Positions 8,101 to 12,337 of a DNA stretch of 12,337 nt are shown here, piece by piece (the stretch's first letter is position 1; each line of letters starts with the position of its first letter). The translations under genes were made by a program, and so were the position numbers. Below the pieces are notes generated by a model, which was not told the DNA's origin, made no database searches, and was given only the letters and a program-made list of their open reading frames with translations. Origin of the DNA: JBEKHI01 sp050012355 (GTDB taxonomy: Bacteria; Actinomycetota; Actinomycetes; Streptosporangiales; Streptosporangiaceae); NCBI GenBank assembly GCA_050012355.1, contig JBEKHI010000251.1, positions 1-12,337 on the forward strand, in the 5' to 3' direction.

Positions 8101-9079
8101 CCTAGCGATCGCCTCCACCACAGGCGAGATCCAGGTCGTGAACACCGCCACCGGACGTCGGGCCACCCTCCCGAACGGCGGCGGCACCTCTGGCGGCGCC
8201 TCGGTTGTGTTCAGCCCCGATGGCGCTCTCCTCGCGGCTGCCACCGGCAAGGGCGTGTGGGTCTGGAGCACTGCCGCCATCTGGGGAAAAGATCCCTCTG
8301 TCCGCCGCATGAGCAACGTGCCTGCTTACGCAGTGGGCTTCAGTCCCGACGGCAAGTACCTTGCCGCCGCCGTCGGGACGTCGACCCTGATGTGGGCCAC
8401 CAAGAACCTCAAGCGGGCCCCCCGTTCCCAGAGCGCGCCCGCAGGGAGCACGAGCGTGTCGGTTGCCTTCAGCCCGAACAGCAAGCTCCTGGTCGCCGCC
8501 ACCGACAACGGCTCGGAAGGCCCCGGCACCGGCACCATCCAAGAATGGCCGACCGGGAAGTTCGGCCGGGTGACAAAACCGTTTGAGCAGCCCAACAACT
8601 ACGACGACCCGGACTACTCGCTGACGTTCAGCCCTGACGGCAAATACCTCGCGGTCGGCGGCAACGAGATGACGCAGATACTGAGTTCGGCCACGCTTAA
8701 GCCGACCACGCAGCCCATCAGCGGATGGCTAACCGCGTTCAGCCCTGACGGCTCGATCGTCAGCGTCGAAAACGATAATGGAGTCGAGCTTCTTGACCTC
8801 AATACGGGACAGGTCATTGATACGCTGCCGGTCTCCGAAGACTTCGGCGTACTCTACCTCGGCAGCATTCCGGTTACCTTCAGTGCCGACGGGAACGAGC
8901 TGGCCGCGATAACGGGGGACTCCGGGGGCGAGATACAGCTATGGCATCTCTCCTACCTCGGGACAAGCGTCAAGGACACGGTTTCGTATCTGTGTAAGCA
9001 GTTGGACGGCCAATCGCTGACAGCCGACGACTGGAGCACGTACGCATCTGGGGTGCCGTATAGGAACGCATGTTCCTGA
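5174..9079 (+). CDS. NLR-like nSTAND1 NTPase with N-terminal RHIM-like motif, TM helix and WD40 repeats
   Basis: A 1301-aa protein starting at GTG with AGGG five bases upstream. Residues about 26-44 carry an amyloid-type motif with core VAVGDNNYF. SPYRGLDAF and DYFFGR (57-76) open the nSTAND1 domain. Walker A is GASGAGKSS (101-109, Lys107) and Walker B is LILVIDQFEQLF (about 197-208). A hydrophobic helix, IIAVLAALVIGLAAITVW (about 532-550), follows a stretch rich in Arg. Residues about 629-1257 hold 14 WD40-like units of the FSPDGKYLAV...W type, enough for two seven-bladed propellers. A C-terminal W-x-x-Y-x-x-G-x-P-Y-x-x-x-C element closes the protein, as in related actinomycete proteins. It has no fused effector; the effector is the next gene, 15 bp downstream. 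It probably works as a sensor and signal-clustering NTPase triggering regulated cell death. The ligand is unknown. Domain calls are firm; motif function is inferred. Confidence 0.93.
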   Translation: MDTNINNDDQSGESLPWEYAFRQVNINRAFVAVGDNNYFTVNIGQAIQPAPPPRGGSPYRGLDAFQKDDSDYFFGRGEVTNQVLSGLANRLHSPGFLVVSGASGAGKSSLLQAGVLPRLHRDGLPSAPAAKSWPCLVITPTSQPLDMLALAVAGLIDKTSDRVRYALEKDPGSFALIAREAVQAQLKATDDQRTGRLILVIDQFEQLFTACTGEAQRRKFIDALHAAATFIGPGLAPAALVVIVVRADFETRCAQYSELTDAIQYRYLLPPITGRQLRNVITGPAENARLSIEEGLVRQLLDEVGVDGATGTVSSPGVLPLLSHALAQTWLVHQGPALTLANYEETGGIEKAVERSATAAYSSLTVPQRNIARLVFIMLTSVSADNKVTSVPRTKAELSAGIGEAKEGSLQAVLDAFAHPDRRLLTLSDNSVAIAHEVLIQTWPLLHDEWLAEDSATQKILIALRDTAADWDRDKHNPAYLYTGSRLAVAMKAAALSSAEPTRFPRLTEPANEFLARSYRLEQRRVRLRHRIIAVLAALVIGLAAITVWANQERNAANAERDAYTSEALDAQSQANRDYNPSLAEQKALAAWAIKPADAVADYTILDEAANLQWNAALGTGGTSEGWVTYSPNGKLLAVRTDDGVHLWNAATHQALYTYLVGNGNGYDSVAFRADGKRLAVVSNQTIELWSTTAPYKRISSLAMPSENDEYYSSVAFSQQGNLVAAGAIDDNTSGGIRIWNTTDHNRSIFLPVSSDAENIGSVAFSPNGKYLAVITGNSVELWNISTLWSVNPLPQAAVLDVGNDDNDSCAVGAPTFSQDSSQLAVAIDNGTTFDEGACEIPDHAYGTIRIWSTGSAGQQPITFDAAGGAAVGSATFNSKDGLLAVTTSNGVQLWGISRQAGTLTYEQADTLAAAGDAAVYSAAFSPDGKVLAVATSTGVWLTDPVTDLLNGHPSDFSLTGEGPASTVALNRDGSLLAIASTTGEIQVVNTATGRRATLPNGGGTSGGASVVFSPDGALLAAATGKGVWVWSTAAIWGKDPSVRRMSNVPAYAVGFSPDGKYLAAAVGTSTLMWATKNLKRAPRSQSAPAGSTSVSVAFSPNSKLLVAATDNGSEGPGTGTIQEWPTGKFGRVTKPFEQPNNYDDPDYSLTFSPDGKYLAVGGNEMTQILSSATLKPTTQPISGWLTAFSPDGSIVSVENDNGVELLDLNTGQVIDTLPVSEDFGVLYLGSIPVTFSADGNELAAITGDSGGEIQLWHLSYLGTSVKDTVSYLCKQLDGQSLTADDWSTYASGVPYRNACS
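5249..5305 (+). other. RHIM-like amyloid motif coding segment, N-terminus of the NLR
   Basis: Residues 26-44 read I-N-R-A-F-V-A-V-G-D-N-N-Y-F-T-V-N-I-G. The V-x-V-G-D-N-N-Y part follows the RHIM core rule [IV]-Q-[IV]-G-x-x-N, although Ala replaces the Gln. It is nearly the core of mammalian RIPK3 (VQVGDNNY, from memory). It lies before the NTPase, in a region otherwise polar and probably disordered (Asn/Asp-rich before, Pro-rich after). Confidence 0.75.
7055..8944 (+). repeat. Fourteen WD40-type repeats inside the NLR gene
   Basis: The units are marked by variants of F-S-P-D-G-K-x-L-A-V followed about 10-20 residues later by a W or hydrophobic closing position (for example GVHLW, IELW, IRIW, VELW, GVQLW, GVWVW, IQLW). 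I count 14 such openings, consistent with two seven-bladed propellers. The copies differ clearly from one another, so this is not a recently amplified near-identical array. Confidence 0.8.
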
Positions 9080-9094
9080 GAAAGGAATCAGCCG

Positions 9095-9487
9095 ATGGAC
9101 CCGGTTGCCGACATCGTGAAGGCTCTCGCGGCAGGCGCCGCCGAGGCGCTGCAAGATGGTGCGAGAGACAGCATCCTTGAGGCTTACCATCGCCTGCGAG
9201 CCAGGGTACGGGCGTTCTTCGCCGGAAATCGCGCCGCAGAAAACGTGCTCGACCAATACGAGAAAAATCCGGACGGTTGGGAGCGTCAGCTAGCGGCGAG
9301 ACTGGCCGAGGCCAGGGCGGGCGACGACCCGGGACTGCACTCCGCCGCCGTCTCGCTGCTTATCCTGCTGAACGGTGCCTCGGTCAGCCGATCCAAGTAC
9401 GACATCGACATCTGTAATTCCTGGATTTTCTCGGTCGGTGATCATAATAACCAAACCTTCAACATCGACGGGAGCGCAGATGTCTAG
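9095..9487 (+). CDS. Bell-type (HeLo/MLKL-like) membrane effector with C-terminal RHIM-like motif
   Basis: A 130-aa protein with AAAGGA upstream, 15 bp after the NLR stop. Residues 1-95 are all-helical by composition: MDPVADIVKALAAGAAEAL, then SILEAYHRLRARVRAFF, an acidic/basic helix with EKNPDGWERQLAARLAEA, and a last hydrophobic helix, AAVSLLILLNGA. This matches the pattern I know for Bell domains, the bacterial analogues of fungal HeLo and MLKL four-helix killers. Residues 106-125 repeat the NLR's N-terminal motif: VGDHNNQTFNI against VGDNNYFTVNI, 7 of 11 identical without gaps. The arrangement, motif at the C-terminus of the effector and at the N-terminus of the NLR, is that of amyloid-templated signalling pairs. 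It probably permeabilises the membrane after templating. Family and motif are recognised by eye; toxicity is inferred. Confidence 0.85.
   Translation: MDPVADIVKALAAGAAEALQDGARDSILEAYHRLRARVRAFFAGNRAAENVLDQYEKNPDGWERQLAARLAEARAGDDPGLHSAAVSLLILLNGASVSRSKYDIDICNSWIFSVGDHNNQTFNIDGSADV
9410..9469 (+). other. RHIM-like amyloid motif coding segment, C-terminus of the Bell effector
   Basis: Residues 106-125 contain I-C-N-S-W-I-F-S-V-G-D-H-N-N-Q-T-F-N-I-D. Val114-Gly115-Asp116 align with Val33-Gly34-Asp35 of the NLR, and the Asn, Thr, Asn and Ile after them also match. Only a few residues follow, so the motif is a free C-terminal tail able to be recruited by a seed. Confidence 0.75.
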
Positions 9488-10124
9488 GAAGCGGAAGCGG
9501 CGGTCGGTCCGCATCGTCGTAACGGTCACGACAGTCGCCCTGGTCGGCACGATAAGCGCCGCCTGCTCGGCGAGAACGATAGTACGTTCCGCGAGCATCA
9601 CGCCGCAGGTAAAGGATCTTGAGGGGCGCGTCGATCACGAGAAGTATTTCACGAAGTGCGTTGTCCCGGCGGAGCCGACCGCGGGCGCCGAGGCCACTAT
9701 AAAGTGCCAAGCGCGTCAGCCAGGTCTCAACGTAAGCGCTTCCAGCTTCAAGGTTACCGGGGACGCCATCCCTTTCTCGGTGGACGTTATTTCCGAAGAA
9801 TCGCCTGGCCTCAATGCATTCCTTGAAAATGCTTCTTCGGGCGGCCTTCCTGTCCTTCCGGCCGACCTAGCTGCCTCCAGCGTCACACCGTGCAGTCCTC
9901 ATGGTGTCGCGGCTTGTCCGGACATCGGTTACTCGGGTTTCTGGGGTAGCCCCGGCCTGGTCATTGGAAGGCTCTACTGCTACAAGAAGTCCAGCTCGTA
10001 TTACATTGTCTGGACGTTTGACAATGACTCGTACGAGGCCTCGTACAACGAGGACTTCGTGGTTGTGGCATCGGGCGACAGCCTGACGTCCCTCGTGCGA
10101 TGGTGGCGGCAGGTCCCTGTCTGA
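9480..10124 (+). CDS. Unknown membrane-anchored or lipidated secreted protein, third gene of the NLR operon
   Basis: A 214-aa protein. Its ATG overlaps the stop of the Bell gene (8 bp shared, ATGTCTAG), with GGGAG six bases upstream, so translation is probably coupled. A very basic start (MSRKRKRRSVR) is followed by a hydrophobic segment, IVVTVTTVALVGTI, ending in SAAC at residues 26-29. This may be a poor lipobox (Cys29) or a signal anchor. The remaining ~185 residues should face outside and hold five Cys (in KCVV, IKCQ, PCSP, ACPD, YCYK) and many Ser/Gly/Tyr residues, suggesting a small disulfide-bonded beta-rich domain. I do not recognise the family. Tight coupling to the effector suggests a role in the same system: membrane receptor, modulator or protection from the Bell protein. 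None of these is shown by the sequence. Confidence 0.8.
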   Translation: MSRKRKRRSVRIVVTVTTVALVGTISAACSARTIVRSASITPQVKDLEGRVDHEKYFTKCVVPAEPTAGAEATIKCQARQPGLNVSASSFKVTGDAIPFSVDVISEESPGLNAFLENASSGGLPVLPADLAASSVTPCSPHGVAACPDIGYSGFWGSPGLVIGRLYCYKKSSSYYIVWTFDNDSYEASYNEDFVVVASGDSLTSLVRWWRQVPV

Positions 10125-10147
10125 TCGTCCCTGGTCCGCCCCGGCAA

Positions 10148-10172
10148 TGCACCAGCCCGGGCGTCGTGTGCA
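10148..10172. terminator. Possible bidirectional hairpin between convergent genes
   Basis: TGCAC (10148-10152) pairs with GTGCA (10168-10172). The loop holds the self-complementary GCCCGGGC. It lies between the stop of the third operon gene and the stop of the convergent dehydrogenase frame. No T-run follows, so the call is weak. Confidence 0.2.
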
Positions 10173-10181
10173 TGACTGGCT

Positions 10182-11063
10182 TCAGGCCGAGACCGTGCAG
10201 AGCAGGGCGCGGGTCTCGGCGACGATGTGGTCTTGGAGCTCGGGGTCGCGCACCAGCGTCGAGCCGGACATCGGCTTGCCTCGCTCGTCGTAGGAGACGC
10301 CGGTCCCGCCAGGCTCGTTCAGCAGGACGTTCGTGATGACCTTCGCGGCCCGCGCCGGAGTGCTCCAGTACTTGATGAATGGGGCCAGCGGCGACAGCAC
10401 GTACTTGCCCAGGAAGCGCAGGAAGACGTTCGCGTCGGGGGACAGGCCCGTAGCCGGGCTGAAGCCCGGCTCGACGGCGCTGAAGCGCAACCGCGGAGTC
10501 TCCCGCGCGAACGCCAGCACCGTCGCGAGGTTGCATTGCTTCGACGTCGCGTAGGCATCCCCGCCGGGAAGAGCCGAACCACCGGGCTTCCACTCGCCGC
10601 GCGCGCTCGCTTCCGCCGAGATGTAGCGACCGCCCCGGAACCCGGCGATCACGGCGGGCCTGCGCCCGGGGTCCTCGACGCCAGAGCAGACGAACACCAC
10701 GCTCGCCCCGTCCGGCAGGTCCGGCATGAGCGCCTCAGTCAACGCGAACGGGCCGAGGTGGTTAGTCGCGAACGCCGTGTCCCAGCCCTGGGCGTTCTTC
10801 GTGGCGTGCATCTCCATGATGCCCGCGTTATTGACCAAGCCCGCGACCGGAAGACGGAGCGCGATGATCTCCGTGGCCGCGCGCCGTACGCTCGCCAGAT
10901 CCGACAAGTCACACACCACCGATACCGCGTGCCGACCCGCCCGCTCGATCGTCTTGCGCACTTCGTCGAGCTTTCCCCGGTCGCGGCCCGCCAGCACGAC
11001 CGTGCCGTACTGCGCCAGTTCGAGAGCAGTGCTGTGGCCGATGCCCGACGTCGGGCCGGTGAC
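10182..11063 (-). pseudogene. Short-chain dehydrogenase/reductase lacking its start (5'-truncated)
   Basis: The frame encodes a clear SDR: VTGPTSGIG at the very start (from 11063), VLAGRDRGKL, CDLSDL, LVNNAGIM, a Ser in VFVCSG, the Y-x-x-x-K pair in DAYATSKQ, and VEPGFSPATGL. About 293 residues are visible, similar to the extended retinol-dehydrogenase-like subgroup. Between the upstream in-frame stop (11100-11102) and the Rossmann motif there is no ATG, GTG or TTG codon. The first usable start is GTG at 10997, which would omit TGxxxGIG and so the NAD(P)-binding loop. The stop of the caspase gene lies one base before the frame's VTG codons, so the original first ~5-15 residues seem to have been replaced. 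It is either dead or makes a truncated protein. The rest is intact, so the event looks recent. Confidence 0.75.
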
Positions 11064-11064
11064 C

Positions 11065-11952
11065 CTAGACCGTATGCAGGATGACCATGGCCAGCGTGAT
11101 TACGGCGATGGCGACGACCAGCCCGGCGGCCAGGATGGCACGGCGCCCGAAACGCCGTTTTTCAGGGCCGGGCAGGAGCTCACCTTCGGTTCCGCCGACG
11201 TTGCGGGCAAGGATGAAGCGGTCCGCGTGGTGCCGGACGGAATGGGTTGGCACCGGCCGCTTGTCGCGGGCCAGCGCGTCGGCGGTGTGGCTGAAGACCG
11301 CGCCCAGCGGCAAGCCGTCGCCGCAGCCATGGAGCCCCTGCTCGATCGTGTCGATCAGGTACTTGGTGAAGTAGGTCTGCGGTCCGTCCACGCGCCTGCT
11401 GGTCTCGAACCAGGCGGTCCGGTATGTGGTGGTGGCGGCCATCGTGAACTCGCCCGCGCCCACCGACATATCGGTGACATCCGCAGCAGCGGCGTCCAGT
11501 CCGTGCCCGGACCGGGTCGCCTGACCGGAGAAACAGCAGTCCAGGATCACGATCTTCGTCTTCGCGTCAGATTCGCGTAGCGCGTTGCGCACATCGGAGA
11601 ACGGCAGTCCGGTGGTCTTCCGTCGCGAGCCCTTGCCGGGCGACTCTGCCAGCGCCAGGCACAGCTCATCGTCGTACAGCTGTCCGTGCCCTACGAAGTA
11701 AAACAACGCGACATCGGAGACATCGCCGAACAGCCGCATCAAGCGGTCAGGCAGCTCACCGCGCCGGTCGGCATTGGCCACCACCTCCACCCGCGTGACC
11801 GGCCACCCGCACAGTGGGCCGGTCAGCAGCGCTTCCATCCGCTTGAGGCTGTGGCACGCAGCCGGAACGGATTCCAGGTCGCTGTAATCCCAGGCGCCGA
11901 GCAGCACGGCCCGCGAGCGCGAATAATCGCGCAACGGGCGAGGCTCAGCCAT
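11065..11952 (-). CDS. Caspase-like protease, EACC1-associated type, with C-terminal membrane anchor
   Basis: A 295-aa protein. The peptidase C14 fold is indicated by SRAVLLGAWDY (about 13-23), ALFYFVGHGQ with catalytic His89, and VILDCCFSGQA with the catalytic Cys at 140 (Cys139 adjacent). PQTYFTKYLIDTIEQG resembles the later helix of this family. After a basic stretch, a hydrophobic helix (about 271-292, AILAAGLVVAIAVITLAMVIL) ends the protein three residues before the stop, so the protease is a tail-anchored membrane protein facing the cytoplasm. Its ATG overlaps the EACC1 stop by 8 bp, showing coupled expression. Such caspases are activated proteolytic effectors in bacterial conflict systems. 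The substrate is unknown. Confidence 0.9.
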   Translation of the reverse strand: MAEPRPLRDYSRSRAVLLGAWDYSDLESVPAACHSLKRMEALLTGPLCGWPVTRVEVVANADRRGELPDRLMRLFGDVSDVALFYFVGHGQLYDDELCLALAESPGKGSRRKTTGLPFSDVRNALRESDAKTKIVILDCCFSGQATRSGHGLDAAAADVTDMSVGAGEFTMAATTTYRTAWFETSRRVDGPQTYFTKYLIDTIEQGLHGCGDGLPLGAVFSHTADALARDKRPVPTHSVRHHADRFILARNVGGTEGELLPGPEKRRFGRRAILAAGLVVAIAVITLAMVILHTV

Positions 11953-12307
11953 CGCGCAGCCGTTCTAGTATGCACGGAAGGTCGGTATCGAGGTTGGTCC
12001 CGTGCAGGATGAAGGGCTGCCCGTCGATGGTCATCTCGATGCGGAAACTCGACCGCCGCGCCCGGATGAAGTCAGGCAGCGTCGCGATCGCGGTGGCGAG
12101 CACTCCGCCGCTGCCAGCCGCGACGCTCAGCACGTCCAGCACACCGAGCTCACCGGGTCCGGGCGTCCCCGCAGTCACCCTGACATCAACGCCACGCTGT
12201 GCACGCATCCAGTCGCGTAGCCCCCGAAGCTGAGACTGATCACGGACCGTAATCTCGATTTTTCGTTCTGCACGTGCATCCTCATGTGCATCCGATGCGG
12301 TCGACAC
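11945..12307 (-). CDS. Effector-associated constant component EACC1
   Basis: A 120-aa protein from GTG 12307, with a strong AAAGGGGGGG ribosome site just upstream and an in-frame stop before it. It matches the EACC1 pattern: an N-terminal strand-helix (KIEITVRDQ, then LRGLRDWMRAQ), a PGELGVLDVLSVAAGSGG loop and helix (about 50-68), a predicted amphipathic helix, IATLPDFIRARR, and a final strand pair (SSFRIEMTIDGQ). EACC1 proteins were defined as invariant partners of diverse effectors (caspases, trypsin-like proteases, others) in actinobacterial NTP-dependent conflict systems. They are thought to couple effector and sensor. Here the partner is the overlapping caspase gene. Any sensor would lie beyond the right edge or be the NLR on the other strand. 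Confidence 0.85.
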   Translation of the reverse strand: MSTASDAHEDARAERKIEITVRDQSQLRGLRDWMRAQRGVDVRVTAGTPGPGELGVLDVLSVAAGSGGVLATAIATLPDFIRARRSSFRIEMTIDGQPFILHGTNLDTDLPCILERLRDG

Positions 12308-12337
12308 TGGCCCCCCCTTTAGTTACCATCAAGTAAG

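Noticed and set aside
7306..8598. Several open frames antisense to the WD40 region
   Set aside because: They mirror the repeated codons of the WD40 units and have no independent start signals; shadows of the NLR gene.
9375..9479. Upstream ATG extension of the third operon gene
   Set aside because: It would overlap the effector's motif region in another frame; ATG 9480 has the ribosome site and puts the basic signal-like sequence at the N-terminus.
11065..11102. A programmed +1 frameshift joining caspase and dehydrogenase
   Set aside because: No slippery sequence is evident, and the fusion would place an SDR after the membrane anchor, outside the cytosol; truncation at a junction is simpler.
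10227..11580. Long plus-strand frames over the dehydrogenase and caspase genes
   Set aside because: Products are Arg/Ala/Pro-rich without domains, and the minus strand encodes clear SDR and caspase motifs.

Overview
The window looks like chromosomal DNA from an actinomycete. It is GC-rich, uses GTG starts, and encodes families typical of Streptomyces and related filamentous orders: an XRE/DUF5753 regulator with DUF397, a TetR/O-methyltransferase-like divergent pair, nSTAND1-WD40 NTPases, and EACC1-caspase pairs. The genus cannot be fixed from the sequence. No rRNA, tRNA, CRISPR array, transposase or integrase was seen.

Left part (1-3409). A divergent pair opens the window: the 5' end of a possible O-methyltransferase (minus) and a TetR regulator (plus). 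A short palindrome lies inside the likely promoter of the first gene. Next, on the minus strand, is an intact 539-aa ROK-family regulator. Upstream of it is a decayed, frameshifted remnant of a radical-SAM/SPASM protein, bordered by a small set of direct repeats with 13/26-bp spacing.

Middle (3410-5173). A DUF397 protein (plus) converges with and overlaps an XRE/DUF5753 regulator (minus). These families are usually tandem neighbours. The regulator has a 17-bp palindrome, probably its own operator, upstream of its start. About 0.6 kb without a convincing gene follows; it holds a strong hairpin and a possible promoter for the next operon.

Core system (5174-10124, plus). This is a tight three-gene operon. 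Gene 1 is a 1301-aa NLR-like protein: an N-terminal RHIM-like motif, an nSTAND1 NTPase, one transmembrane helix and 14 WD40-type repeats. Gene 2 is a 130-aa protein with a helical Bell-like (HeLo/MLKL-analogous) domain and a C-terminal motif matching the NLR's N-terminal one. Gene 3, whose start overlaps the stop of gene 2 by 8 nt, is a 214-aa membrane-anchored or lipidated extracytoplasmic protein of unknown function. The likely model is that ligand sensing by the propellers triggers NTP-dependent clustering of the NLR. The clustered motifs would then template amyloid-type assembly of the matching motif on the Bell protein, which would attack the membrane and kill the cell. This resembles RIPK3/MLKL necroptosis and fungal NLR/HeLo systems. 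RHIM-like pairs of this kind are known in bacteria as a class; the third gene appears to be the less described element.

Right part (10182-12307, minus). An EACC1 protein and a caspase-like protease with a C-terminal membrane anchor overlap by 8 nt, forming a second conflict module. Directly after the caspase stop is a short-chain dehydrogenase reading frame. It still encodes the TGxxxGIG nucleotide-binding motif but has no start codon in front of it, which suggests a recombination junction. Two cell-death modules, a damaged metabolic gene and a pseudogene together suggest a defence island assembled by transfer.
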